Of a stretch of DNA of 64,000 bases, positions 47,616-55,894 are shown piece by piece (positions within the stretch are counted from its first letter, which is position 1; the number at the start of each line of letters is the position of its first letter). Origin of the DNA: Deltaproteobacteria bacterium (GTDB taxonomy: Bacteria > Myxococcota_A > UBA796 > GCA-2862545); NCBI GenBank assembly GCA_006226595.1, contig SBGP01000095.1, positions 124,001 through 188,000 of the forward strand, read 5' to 3'. Position numbers and translations under genes: made by a program. Below the pieces are notes generated by a model, which saw nothing but the letters and a program-made list of their open reading frames with translations, was not told where the DNA came from and did no database searches.

Positions 47616-48671
47616 ATGCGCGCCCTCGTCCTCGGCCTGCTCGTGCTCACCACGCCCGCCCTCGCCAAGAAGCGCGTGAAGGCCGATCCCGCCCCCGAGG
47701 TCCCGCCGATCCCTGCGGCCCTGTCCCTGCCCGCTGATCGCGCGCCGGTGTACGCGCACGTGGACGAGGCGCCCGCCCTGCTCGGCTCGAACCTGGACCT
47801 GCGCTCGCTGGCTCGCACGAAGCTCACGTGGACCATCGGCATGGACCTCGCCTTCCTCGAGACCCTCGACCACGACCTCGTGATCCGGCAGCTGGCCGCC
47901 GACCCACGGTGGCGCGTGGCCCGCGAGGAGGGCGGCCTCGTCGCCGTACGTCGGCAGGCCGACGCGCAGACCTGGACCATGCGCTGGCACGGCTACGACG
48001 TGCAGCCCGGTCGCTGCACCCGAACCGCCTACACCTTCGAGCCGCGCACCCGGCAGTGGGCGTGGTCCGAGAACGACCTCGTCTCCTTCTCGAGCACGGA
48101 CAAGTCCGAGCACAAGGTCCACGGAGTGCGCCTTACCGACGACGCGTGTCGCGGACAGATGGGCACGGCGCTGGTCGTCCGCGGAGGCATCCAGCTCGAG
48201 GTCTTCGAGTCCGGAGACACCGACGACCGACCGTGGACCATCGGCGAGCTCGAGGGCATCACCGGCCTCCACGAGATCCCGTTCTCCGGCAAGCTCATCC
48301 GCGAGAAGGGGTACTCCCGCCGCATGCTGCCCGAGGGCGCCATTCGCCGGGACCACAGCAGCTTCGAGCTACGGGCGAGCCCGAGTGGCCTCGAGCTCGA
48401 GGCCTGGCAGAACCCGGGTGCTGCCGGGTGGACCTGGCTGCGCATCCTCGACGAGAAGCTCCAGGTCTGGGAGGAGGCGGCGGTGGCGACCGCGACCCTC
48501 GAGCGCATCGGGCACTCCCCCGACGCGGCCGAGCACTTCCTGATGCAGGCCGAGATCCCGCTCCCGGCCGGTCCGGCATTCGCGGGGACCGCGGAGATCT
48601 GGTTCGTGCCCGATGGCGACAAGAAGCCGGTTCGCGTCGACAGCGCACCGATCCAGATCCCCGCGCGTTAG
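47616..48671 (+). CDS. Exported protein of unknown function
   Basis: The 351-residue protein has a signal peptide (MRALVLGLLVLTTPALA) and a soluble beta-rich body with many Trp (TWTMRWHGYDVQPGRC, GAAGWTWLRILDEKLQVW). It starts at ATG 47616 with GGAG upstream. No known family is recognised. It would be periplasmic. It converges closely with the kinase gene at 48677. Confidence 0.6.
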   Translation: MRALVLGLLVLTTPALAKKRVKADPAPEVPPIPAALSLPADRAPVYAHVDEAPALLGSNLDLRSLARTKLTWTIGMDLAFLETLDHDLVIRQLAADPRWRVAREEGGLVAVRRQADAQTWTMRWHGYDVQPGRCTRTAYTFEPRTRQWAWSENDLVSFSSTDKSEHKVHGVRLTDDACRGQMGTALVVRGGIQLEVFESGDTDDRPWTIGELEGITGLHEIPFSGKLIREKGYSRRMLPEGAIRRDHSSFELRASPSGLELEAWQNPGAAGWTWLRILDEKLQVWEEAAVATATLERIGHSPDAAEHFLMQAEIPLPAGPAFAGTAEIWFVPDGDKKPVRVDSAPIQIPAR

Positions 48672-48676
48672 CAGAC

Positions 48677-49573
48677 TTACACCCGAAGCTGGCGCAGCAC
48701 GTCCCGGGTCATCGCCTCTTCGTCCGGACGCACGCCCCACGACGGCGCCCACCCCATGAGAAAGCGGTGGAAGTCGGCCCACGCGAAGGGGTAGAGCGCA
48801 CGCCACTCCTCCTCGACGGCCGCATCGTCGACCTCGGCGGGCAGGGCCTCGCGAAGCGTGCGGAAGTACAGGTCGAGACCTCGCTCGCGCGTGCCGCGGT
48901 CCTCTCCGGAGAGCAGGTAGGCGACGTCGACCACACCCGGACCCGCGCCGACGTATTGGAAGTCGACCGCCGCGACCTGACGCCGGCCCGCGAGGAAGTT
49001 CGCCGGCTTCGCGTCGCCGTGCACCAGGGTCTGGAACCTCGCTGCACGCAGTCGCTCGTCGATGGCTTCGGCGGCCTGCTTCAGCCCTCCGGGGGCCATG
49101 GCGCGAAGCTCGTCCGGGCGGGTGTTCAGATGCCAGTAGGAACCCTGGTTCCACAGGCCCTTCGGCTTCTCCCCAAGGAAGGTCGCGTGGAAGTGCGCGA
49201 GCCAGCGGAGCATGGGCTGCAGCTCACGGGCGGGACGCGAGAAGCCGGCCTCGGCGAGGTCTTCGAGCACGAACAGCGAGTGTCGGGAGCCCCCGTCGAG
49301 ATGCAGGGCGGTGGGCACACGTGCCTGCTCGGGACACCGCGGGGCAAAGTCCAGGTAGAAGGCCATCTCTACCGCGTAGGAGCGCAGCTTGCGCTCGTGG
49401 CCACGCCCGCTGCCTCGCTCGGGGACGACGTGCTTGACCACGACCGAGCGACCGTCGTCGAGGGACATGCGCACCGCCTCGCCATAGCCGCCCCATAGCG
49501 ACTGGATGCGCGTTCCTCGGCGCACGCGATCGACGCCCAGAGCCCTGGCGATGTCTGTCTCGAGCGCGTCCAC
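48677..49573 (-). CDS. Aminoglycoside-phosphotransferase-fold / ecdysteroid-kinase-like protein
   Basis: The 298-residue protein has the APH/EcKL kinase fold: VVVKHV (Lys), SLFVLEDLAEAGF (hinge), TLVHGDAKPANFL (Brenner-type HGD-x-x-x-x-N catalytic loop) and VAAVDFQYVGAGPGVVDVAYLL, in which Asp-Phe-Gln replaces Asp-x-Gly/Asp as in the ecdysteroid-kinase-like (CHK) group. It phosphorylates a small alcohol of unknown type. Its proximity to steroid genes makes a sterol-like substrate an open possibility. It starts at GTG 49573 with GGGGAG. Confidence 0.75.
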   Translation of the reverse strand: MDALETDIARALGVDRVRRGTRIQSLWGGYGEAVRMSLDDGRSVVVKHVVPERGSGRGHERKLRSYAVEMAFYLDFAPRCPEQARVPTALHLDGGSRHSLFVLEDLAEAGFSRPARELQPMLRWLAHFHATFLGEKPKGLWNQGSYWHLNTRPDELRAMAPGGLKQAAEAIDERLRAARFQTLVHGDAKPANFLAGRRQVAAVDFQYVGAGPGVVDVAYLLSGEDRGTRERGLDLYFRTLREALPAEVDDAAVEEEWRALYPFAWADFHRFLMGWAPSWGVRPDEEAMTRDVLRQLRV

Positions 49574-49655
49574 GATGCTCCCCTCGGGCCCAGGTATCGC
49601 GAGGCCGGGGTGGCGTCGTTTGCGGAACGCGGATGCCCCTGCCCAGAATGCCGCC

Positions 49656-50087
49656 ATGCACGAACCTCCCCGCTGGGCGACCACCGCGGTCCTCGTCGTC
49701 TTCGGCGTCATCGCCGCCTACGACCTCGCGACCGGCCTGTGGCTGTTGCTCGCCCCCGAGCCGTGGTGGGCCCACGGACCGGGCACCGCATGGTCGGCGC
49801 TGGCGGGCGACCCGAACGCCGAAGGGCTGTTCCGAAGGCTCGGCGCCATGCAGCTGGTGCTCGGGGCGGCGACCCTGGGATGGCTGTGGCTGGGGCGGCG
49901 CGACCCGCGGGTCTACGACACGATGCTCGCGGTGTACGCGCTGTGTGGGGGCGCGCTCGCGTGGACGGACCAGGCCTTCTTCGCCGACACCCCCTACCTG
50001 TGGGCGAAACGCGGCGTGGCGGTGGTGAGCACCGCGGCGATGGTCGGCTGGTACGCGGCCCGCTTGCGACCCGGTCGCGGGTCCTAG
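49656..50087 (+). CDS. Four-helix membrane protein of unknown function
   Basis: The 143-residue protein consists of four membrane helices with an aromatic-rich periplasmic loop (LLLAPEPWWAHGPGTAW) and a short basic tail. No family assigned. It is divergent from the kinase-like gene and a 24-bp repeat array follows its stop. Confidence 0.5.
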   Translation: MHEPPRWATTAVLVVFGVIAAYDLATGLWLLLAPEPWWAHGPGTAWSALAGDPNAEGLFRRLGAMQLVLGAATLGWLWLGRRDPRVYDTMLAVYALCGGALAWTDQAFFADTPYLWAKRGVAVVSTAAMVGWYAARLRPGRGS

Positions 50088-50135
50088 TCGGGTCCCCTCC
50101 ACGCAGGGCGGGACCGCGTTGCTGGCGCCATGCAC

Positions 50136-50245
50136 CTGGCACCGCACCCGCCTCCACGCCTGGCACCGCACCCGCCTCTACGCCTGGCACCGCACCCGCC
50201 TCCACGCCTGGCACCAAACCCGCCCCCACGCCTGGCACCGAGAGT
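50136..50245. repeat. 24-bp tandem repeat array, about 4.5 copies
   Basis: The unit CTGGCACCGCACCCGCCTCCACGC starts at 50136, 50160, 50184 and 50208, with a partial copy at 50232. The first three are nearly identical and the fourth is diverged. The array is intergenic between 50087 and 50324. A related repeat with CGCCTGGCACCG lies at 62371-62428. The 24-base period would be a multiple of codons, but no convincing gene uses it. Confidence 0.8.
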
Positions 50246-50323
50246 TTGATCCGACGCACCCATCGTCCGTAGACCCACACTGTGCAGTCATCCGCGAGGC
50301 TTACGGTGAAAGCCTGTCTCGGC

Positions 50324-50872
50324 TCACTCCGCGGCCGTGTCGCGGAGGGCGAGCAACAGTGCCGGCGCCTCTCCCTCGGCGGATCTCGCCAGAGTTCGGC
50401 ACACCTCCGCGAGAGGTTCGCTCACCGACCTCGAGCCCCGTCCGGTGGGCAGGTGTACAGGCTCGCCCGTCGTGAACAGCACCACGCCATCGTCGCGCGC
50501 CTCCACATCGAGCACGTCGCTCCACCGAAGGCGGCGGTCGTTCACCATGAGCCCCACAGCGCTCAGCACCAGCCTTGGCGGCGGCTTGCCGAGCCACAAC
50601 CCCAGCGGCAGACCCGGCACGAGCACCGCGATCGCCGGGACCACCCAGGTCATCGCCGTCCGTGGCGGCGGAGGCTGCGGGAAGTCCTCCGAGCCCGTGA
50701 AGGCGCCATCGATCAGCTGGTTCATCGCGAAGCTCAGCCATGCCGCCAGCGCGGCGAGCGCAATCACGGTGAACACCCAGGCACGACGGCGGTCGGTGCC
50801 GGGCAGCACCAGCTCCACCTCGTCGAGACCGAAGCGCGGCGCGAGCTCTCGGGGAAGCCGAAGCGGGTTCAT
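50324..50872 (-). CDS. Two-pass membrane protein with PH-like C-terminal segment
   Basis: The 182-residue protein has a charged N-terminus and two membrane helices (VFTVIALAALAAWLSFAM and WVVPAIAVLVPGLPLGLWL). A C-terminal beta-rich domain follows (LVLSAVGLMVNDRRLRWSDV, LFTTGEPVHLP), of the PH-like type often seen after such helices. The function is unknown. Its start is 77 bases upstream of the KstR-like palindromes of the 51001 operon. Confidence 0.5.
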   Translation of the reverse strand: MNPLRLPRELAPRFGLDEVELVLPGTDRRRAWVFTVIALAALAAWLSFAMNQLIDGAFTGSEDFPQPPPPRTAMTWVVPAIAVLVPGLPLGLWLGKPPPRLVLSAVGLMVNDRRLRWSDVLDVEARDDGVVLFTTGEPVHLPTGRGSRSVSEPLAEVCRTLARSAEGEAPALLLALRDTAAE

Positions 50873-50949
50873 CCGTCCTCCACCCGGAGGCTACCGCGAT
50901 CGAGCCCCGACACGACGACTCCCTGACGTACAGCACTGGCGAAGCCAAC

Positions 50950-50963
50950 TAGAACATGTTCTA
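50950..50963. promoter_or_regulatory. KstR-like operator, copy 1 upstream of the 51001 operon
   Basis: TAGAACATGTTCTA is a perfect 14-bp palindrome and is identical to the second site near the KstD-like gene. It sits about 40 bases before the 51001 start. Confidence 0.7.
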
Positions 50964-50973
50964 CTTTGCCACC

Positions 50974-50987
50974 TAGAACACGTTCTA
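50974..50987. promoter_or_regulatory. KstR-like operator, copy 2 upstream of the 51001 operon
   Basis: TAGAACACGTTCTA is a perfect 14-bp palindrome. It is centred exactly 24 bp from the copy at 50950, the same spacing as the KstD pair. It lies between the promoter area and the start codon, as for a repressor site. Confidence 0.7.
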
Positions 50988-51000
50988 GTGAGGCGCACGC

Positions 51001-51861
51001 TTGCCCTACCCTACCGACATCGGCGTCATCGACTGCATGCTGCAGATCCCCGGCCAGTCCAGCCGCGACTGGTACGACTTCATGCAGCCCCTGTTCATGG
51101 ACGAGCAGTCGCGGAACTACGACAAGATGCCCGTCGAGTACATGTTCCGGAACGTCCCGGACATCGGCGACACGGACGACTACATCGCGTACACCATCGA
51201 CAAGATGGACGCCTTCGGCATCGACAAGGCGATGATCGGCGTGCAGCACGAGACCAGCGTGCAGGCGCTCAAGCGCTACCCCGACCGCTTCTTCGGCAGC
51301 TACCACGCCAACCCGAACCGCGGGATGGAAGAGGTCCGCACCATCGTGCGCATGCACGAGGAGCTCGGGATCAAGTCGGTGACCGGCTTCCCGAGCGGCA
51401 CCCTCCCCCAGGTGCCGATCAACGACAAGAAGTGGTACCCGATCTACGCGAAGTGCTGCGAGCTGCAGCTGCCCTTCGCGTGCACCGTCGGCGTGCCCGG
51501 GCCCCGCATTCCGATGGGACCGCAAAAGGTCGAGCTCATCGACGAGGTGTGCTGGTTCTTCCCAGAGCTCACCTTCGTCATGCGCCACGGCGCCGAGCCG
51601 TGGACCGAGCTGGCCGTCAAGCTGATGCTGAAGTGGCCCAACCTCTACTACATGACGTCCGCGTTCGCGCCCAAGCACTACCCGCAGACGATCATTGACT
51701 TCGCAAACACCCGCGGATCCCGCAAGATCATGTACGCCGGGTATTGGCCCATGGGCCTGTCGCTCGACCGGATCTTCTCGGAGCTCCCCCACGTCCCGCT
51801 CCGAGACGAGGTCTGGCCGCGATTCCTGCGCGAAAACGCCATCGAGGTCTTCTCGCTATGA
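51001..51861 (+). CDS. Amidohydrolase-2-fold protein with degenerate metal site
   Basis: The 286-residue protein has an amidohydrolase-2 (TIM-barrel) layout: FGIDKAMIGVQ, YPDRFFGSYHANP, LGIKSVTGFPSG and FVMRHGAEPW. The first metal motif, usually D-x-H-x-H, reads IDCMLQIP, and the last one, usually GSD, reads GYWPMGLS, so the metal ligands are largely missing. It may be a non-metal decarboxylase/hydrolase or a structural relative. The start is TTG 51001 with GAGG upstream. It begins the operon with the HsaA-like and HsaC-like genes and is under two KstR-like palindromes. Confidence 0.7.
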   Translation: MPYPTDIGVIDCMLQIPGQSSRDWYDFMQPLFMDEQSRNYDKMPVEYMFRNVPDIGDTDDYIAYTIDKMDAFGIDKAMIGVQHETSVQALKRYPDRFFGSYHANPNRGMEEVRTIVRMHEELGIKSVTGFPSGTLPQVPINDKKWYPIYAKCCELQLPFACTVGVPGPRIPMGPQKVELIDEVCWFFPELTFVMRHGAEPWTELAVKLMLKWPNLYYMTSAFAPKHYPQTIIDFANTRGSRKIMYAGYWPMGLSLDRIFSELPHVPLRDEVWPRFLRENAIEVFSL

Positions 51862-53054
51862 GTCTCCCCGTTCAAGCCGATCTTCCCGACGTGCGCGAGC
51901 AGCTGCTCGCGAACGCTCGTGCCCTGCAGCCCGTGCTCCGTGAGCGCATCCCAGAGACCGAGGCCGAGCGCCGGCTTCCGGTCGAGACCATCCGCGACTT
52001 CCACGAAGCCGGGTTCTGGAAGATGCTCCAGCCGAAGCGCTACGGCGGGCTCGAGGTGCATCCGAACACGTTCTTCGACGTGCAGATGACGGTGGCCGAG
52101 GCCTGTTCGTCGAGTGCGTGGGTGCTCGGCGTCGTCGCGGTGCACGCCTGGCAGCTGGCCCTGTTCGACCAGCGCGCCCAGGACGAGGTGTGGGGAGAGA
52201 ACCCCGAGACGCTCGTGTCCTCCTCCTATGCGCCCACCGGAAAGGTGAAGCGCGTCGAGGGTGGCTTCGAGATCAGCGGCCGCTGGAGCTTCTCATCGGG
52301 CTGCGACCACTGCGACTGGGTGTTCCTCGGCGGCTTCGCGCCGGTCGAGGAGGGCTCGCCGCCGGACATGCGCACCTTCCTCGTTCCGAAGTCCGACTAC
52401 GTCATCGAGGACAACTGGCACACCATCGCGCTCAAGGGCACCGGCTCCAAGGACGTGGTGATCGAGCGCGCGTTCGTTCCCGAGCACCGCACCCACAAGA
52501 TGTCGGACGGCTTCCGCTGCGAGAACCCCGGCAATGGGCTCAACGACGCGGCCTTGTACCGCATCCCCTTCGGTCAGATCTTCACGCGCTCGGTATCGAC
52601 GACCTCGATCGGCATCGCCGCCGGCGCGCTCGACTTCTACAAGTCGGTGACCGCCACCAAGGTCGGCGCCGCCGACGGCAACCGCGCCGCCCAGGACCCG
52701 TCGGCCCAGATGGCCTGCGCCCGGGCCGCGAGCGCGATCGACGCGGCGAAGCTCATCCTCCACCGCAACTTCGCCGAGATGATCGAGTACGCCGAGCGCG
52801 GCGAGAAGATCCCCCTCGACCGGCGGGTCGCCTGGCGCTGGGACAGCTCCGAGGTCGTGAGCAAGATGACCGCCGTCGTCGACGAGCTGTTCTCCCTGTG
52901 CGGCGCCCGAGCGCTGTTCACCAACAGCCCGATGCACCGCTATTTCTGCGACATCCACGGCGCCCGGGCGCACTACGCCAACCGCCCCGAGGCGAGCGGC
53001 CGCAACTACGGAAACGTGCAGCTCGGCGGGCGAACCCGCGACTTCTTCCTGTGA
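51858..53054 (+). CDS. HsaA-like flavin-dependent monooxygenase (acyl-CoA-dehydrogenase fold)
   Basis: The 398-residue protein matches the HsaA/group D flavin monooxygenase family: ETIRDFHEAGFWKMLQPKRYGG, EACSSSAWVLGV, FEISGRWSFSSGCDHCDWVF, TSIGIAAGALDFY and FCDIHGARAHYANRPE. HsaA hydroxylates the phenolic ring of 3-HSA in steroid degradation with reduced flavin from HsaB. The HsaB reductase is not in the window. ATG 51858 overlaps the upstream stop as ATGA. Other substrates, e.g. hydroxyphenylacetate-like phenols, cannot be excluded. Confidence 0.8.
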   Translation: MSLPVQADLPDVREQLLANARALQPVLRERIPETEAERRLPVETIRDFHEAGFWKMLQPKRYGGLEVHPNTFFDVQMTVAEACSSSAWVLGVVAVHAWQLALFDQRAQDEVWGENPETLVSSSYAPTGKVKRVEGGFEISGRWSFSSGCDHCDWVFLGGFAPVEEGSPPDMRTFLVPKSDYVIEDNWHTIALKGTGSKDVVIERAFVPEHRTHKMSDGFRCENPGNGLNDAALYRIPFGQIFTRSVSTTSIGIAAGALDFYKSVTATKVGAADGNRAAQDPSAQMACARAASAIDAAKLILHRNFAEMIEYAERGEKIPLDRRVAWRWDSSEVVSKMTAVVDELFSLCGARALFTNSPMHRYFCDIHGARAHYANRPEASGRNYGNVQLGGRTRDFFL

Positions 53055-53061
53055 GGCACTG

Positions 53062-53922
53062 ATGCAGCTCGGCTTCCTCGAGTTCGAGGTCTCCGACCCG
53101 GAGACCTGGACCCGGTTCCTCACCCATGTGCTCGCAGTGGACCCGGTCGGGGGTGGACGCTTCCGCCACGACGACCACGCCTGGCGTCTTCAGATCACCG
53201 AGGGTCCAGCGGACGACCTCGCGGCCATCGGGTGGGAATACGACAGCGAGTCGGACCTGACTTACGCCGTAAGCCAGCTCCGTGAAGCAGGTCACGAGGT
53301 CCACGAGGCCAACGCCTCCGAGCGCGACTGCGCCAAGCGCTTCACCCTGCTCGACCCGGCGGGCGTGCCCACCGAGCTCGTCTACGGCATGGCGCGCAGC
53401 GATGCGCCGTTCACCAGCGAGGTCGCCGCGCGCGGCTTCGTGGCCGGAGACCTCGGCCTCGGACACATCGTGCTCACCGCACCCGACAAGGAGGCGAGCC
53501 GGGCGTTCTACGAGGACCTGCTCGGCTTCCGCCTCTCGGACCACATCCAGACCGAGATCTACGGACACGCCGTCGACCTCTCGTTCTTCCACGCGAACGG
53601 ACGCCACCACTCGCTCGCGTTCGGCGGGCCACAGCGCAAGCGCCTGCATCACTTCATGCTCGAGGTGAAGCACTTCGACGACGTGGGCATGGCCTATGAC
53701 CGCGCCATCAAGAGCGGCGTGCGCATCATGCAGACGCTCGGTCGCCACCCCAACGACCGCATGTTCAGCTTCTACGCGCTCACCCCCAGCAAGTTCCAGT
53801 TCGAGTTCGGCTGGGGCGGGCGGGTCATCGACGACGCGACCTGGGAGCCGACGACCTACCACTGCATCAGCGAGTGGGGTCATCACCCGCCGCAGGTGGC
53901 CTTCGCACCGCCACGACGCTGA
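53062..53922 (+). CDS. HsaC/BphC-like extradiol ring-cleavage dioxygenase
   Basis: The 286-residue two-domain VOC protein shows the Fe(II) ligands of type I extradiol dioxygenases: His135 in LGLGHIVL, His197 in LHHFMLEV and Glu248 in KFQFEFGWGG. It also has the supporting HHSLAF segment. Such enzymes cleave catechol rings at the meta position. HsaC does this on 3,4-DHSA in steroid catabolism. It follows HsaA by 7 bases. The HsaD hydrolase is absent from the window. Confidence 0.85.
   Translation: MQLGFLEFEVSDPETWTRFLTHVLAVDPVGGGRFRHDDHAWRLQITEGPADDLAAIGWEYDSESDLTYAVSQLREAGHEVHEANASERDCAKRFTLLDPAGVPTELVYGMARSDAPFTSEVAARGFVAGDLGLGHIVLTAPDKEASRAFYEDLLGFRLSDHIQTEIYGHAVDLSFFHANGRHHSLAFGGPQRKRLHHFMLEVKHFDDVGMAYDRAIKSGVRIMQTLGRHPNDRMFSFYALTPSKFQFEFGWGGRVIDDATWEPTTYHCISEWGHHPPQVAFAPPRR
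53262..53272. promoter_or_regulatory. TTAC-N3-GTAA palindrome inside the dioxygenase gene
   Basis: TTACGCCGTAA is a perfect short palindrome. It sits in coding sequence and uses rare codons (ACT, GTA). Two more copies lie at 53925 and 53949. Its function is unproven. Confidence 0.3.
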
Positions 53923-53924
53923 GA

Positions 53925-53959
53925 TTACACCGTAAGCGGGGCCTTTGATTACGGCGTAA
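53925..53959. promoter_or_regulatory. Two TTAC-N3-GTAA palindromes between convergent genes
   Basis: TTACACCGTAA (53925-53935) and TTACGGCGTAA (53949-53959) stand 24 bp apart, each within a conserved 15-bp context GATTACxxCGTAAGC. They lie at the ends of the dioxygenase and the convergent gene. They could be operators or part of a terminator. Confidence 0.35.
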
Positions 53960-55013
53960 GCAGCGGTCGCACATCCGCGTAGAGCGCCGTTGCACGGCCT
54001 TCGACCTCTGCCACGTAGGCAAGTCGCGTCTCGTCACCGGACCTCACGAGGACCGGTGAGTGCGGGGAGGCCTCGCTCACTGGAATCGCGACTTCACGCT
54101 CCTCGAGCAGGTTCCACAGCAGGATCTCGCGCTGGTCCGGTCGCGTGTACGCGACCCAGTCGCCTGCGGCGGAGACGCCGATCTGGTCGGCAGGTCGACG
54201 CACGTCTTCGGCGAAGCAACGGGCCTCGCCGCCAGCCACCGACAGCTCGCACAGGTCCCAGCTGTCGTCCACGTCCTGCCGAAGGAACACCAAGGCCTCG
54301 CCCCCGCGCACAAAGGCCGGCCCCGAAGCCGTCGCCCCGCCGTGAAGGAGTGCCGGCTCGCCTCCCACGGGCAGGCGCCACAGCTCTCCGTCCTTGACGA
54401 ACACGAACACGGACTCGTCCGGCGAGACGGCGGGCTGCGCGAGCGTCGAGCCCGTGCGCAGGAGCAGCTCCGGCGTGGCCGCGCGGTTCGGGTCCCAGGC
54501 ATACAGCAGGTGACCGGTGTCGGTGGCGCTCACAAAGACCACGAAGGTGTGCTCGGCGGACACCTTGGGATCGGACACCCGTCCCTCGACGGCCCCCTTG
54601 CCGAAGAGCCCCACCGCCGCGTCGCCCGGAAGCTGCGCGAAGCTCAACTCGCCGTCGATGCCGAGGACCAGGAAGTCGATCGGGTGCCAGGCCACCGCCG
54701 AGAGCGTCGCTCCCGGGGGGCTCTGCAGTGTCCGCACCCGGTCGGAGCCAAGTGTCGTCCACTGGAAGCGGGCGCCGCCGTCGACCCGCACACTCGCCCC
54801 GAGCGTGCGTCCAGACACGTTCCACGCCACCGACGCGACCTCGCCGTCGAAGGCCACGGGCGTCGTCTTCAGGGCATGGGATGCCTCATGCCCGGCGACC
54901 GGCATGGGCGCCGCCGGCTCGGCGACCGGCGCGGTGCCCGGGGCGAGGACGAGCCACACCAGCAAGCCGCCGATCAGCACGCCCGCGCCCACCAGCGGAA
55001 GCACCCGGTTCAC
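53949..55013 (-). CDS. Membrane-anchored WD40/TolB-like beta-propeller protein
   Basis: The 354-residue protein has one N-terminal membrane helix (VLPLVGAGVLIGGLLVWLVL) followed by a periplasmic, likely propeller domain of repeated strands (SVAWNVSGRTLGASVRV, SAVAWHPIDFLVLGI, LYAWDPNRAATPELLL, LAQPAVSPDESVFVFV). I start at GTG 55013. It may bind or scaffold proteins. No catalytic motif is present. It converges with the dioxygenase operon. Confidence 0.6.
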   Translation of the reverse strand: MNRVLPLVGAGVLIGGLLVWLVLAPGTAPVAEPAAPMPVAGHEASHALKTTPVAFDGEVASVAWNVSGRTLGASVRVDGGARFQWTTLGSDRVRTLQSPPGATLSAVAWHPIDFLVLGIDGELSFAQLPGDAAVGLFGKGAVEGRVSDPKVSAEHTFVVFVSATDTGHLLYAWDPNRAATPELLLRTGSTLAQPAVSPDESVFVFVKDGELWRLPVGGEPALLHGGATASGPAFVRGGEALVFLRQDVDDSWDLCELSVAGGEARCFAEDVRRPADQIGVSAAGDWVAYTRPDQREILLWNLLEEREVAIPVSEASPHSPVLVRSGDETRLAYVAEVEGRATALYADVRPLLTP

Positions 55014-55113
55014 GAAGCCATCCCCGCGGCACGCCGGTCCACGCAAGCCATGCACACCTCCATGCTGCATACAGTAGCAGTCTCCACCTTCGACCTGGCG
55101 TATCCTCGTGCCC

Positions 55114-55659
55114 ATGCTTCTCTTCCTCCTCCTCGCCTGCGGCAGCGCCGAGCTCGAGGCCCGCGTCGCGGAGCTCGAGGCGCGCGAGGCCGAGCTCGTC
55201 ACGCAACAACAGGCGCTCGAGGCCCGGATCGATGCCCTCGAAGCACGTCCGGCCCCTCGACCCAGCCGGCCCCCCGTGGAGCCCATCGACGGCATCACGC
55301 CGCGCTCCGAGTGGCACTACGAGGTCGAGCCCAAGGTACTCGAGGGCCTCGACATGGACGGCATCGCGCGCATGGGGCGGGCCCTGCCGCATCGGTCCGC
55401 GACCGGCGACATGGACGGCATCCGGGTGAGTGGCATCCGTCGCGGCAGCCTGCCGGATCAGCTCGGTCTGAGAAATGGTGACGTCGTCCACCAGGTCGAT
55501 GGCCACCCCATCGTCGGGATGTCCCAGGCCATGGCCGCCTACGAGGCCGTGCAGGACGAAGACGAGCTGACCGTCGAGCTCACCCGTCGAGGCTCGCCGA
55601 CCGTGCTCACGTGGACCCTGGTCGGGCCCGACGCGGACGTGGACGCCGCCGCTCCCTAG
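55114..55659 (+). CDS. Lipoprotein with coiled coil and PDZ domain
   Basis: The 181-residue protein has a short signal (MLLFLLLACGS) with lipobox Cys9 and a coiled coil (ELEARVAELEAREAELVTQQ). A C-terminal PDZ domain follows (RVSGIRRGSLPDQLGLRNGD, VHQVDGHPIVGMSQAMAAYE) resembling the PDZ of GspC/HtrA-type proteins. The GTG at 55108 is an alternative start. A periplasmic scaffold or protease-regulator role is likely. Confidence 0.7.
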   Translation: MLLFLLLACGSAELEARVAELEAREAELVTQQQALEARIDALEARPAPRPSRPPVEPIDGITPRSEWHYEVEPKVLEGLDMDGIARMGRALPHRSATGDMDGIRVSGIRRGSLPDQLGLRNGDVVHQVDGHPIVGMSQAMAAYEAVQDEDELTVELTRRGSPTVLTWTLVGPDADVDAAAP

Positions 55660-55894
55660 CTCCCCAGGAAGACGCGCCATCGTGGGTCATTGAACCCCTC
55701 GCATGTCCGTGTGGTGTGGGCTCCTCCGTCTCGACCCCGGTACTCCCCCGCGAGCCGTGTGGTCGCATGGCTTCGTGCTCCGCGGCGTCTCGACACTTGC
55801 TCGACGGGATCTCGACCTCGTCTGGACAAGCCGCCGGCGTGGAGCTGCTGCAATGGGCGGTGATCCGACTCGGATCGCGTCCAGGAGGCACTTC

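Noticed and set aside
50136-50245. CRISPR array from the evenly spaced 24-bp units
   Set aside because: The units are contiguous tandem repeats without unique spacers, and no cas gene is present.
50087-50280. Minus-strand peptide of VPGVEAGA repeats from the 24-bp array
   Set aside because: There is no ribosome binding site, and it runs on antisense through the neighbouring membrane protein gene.
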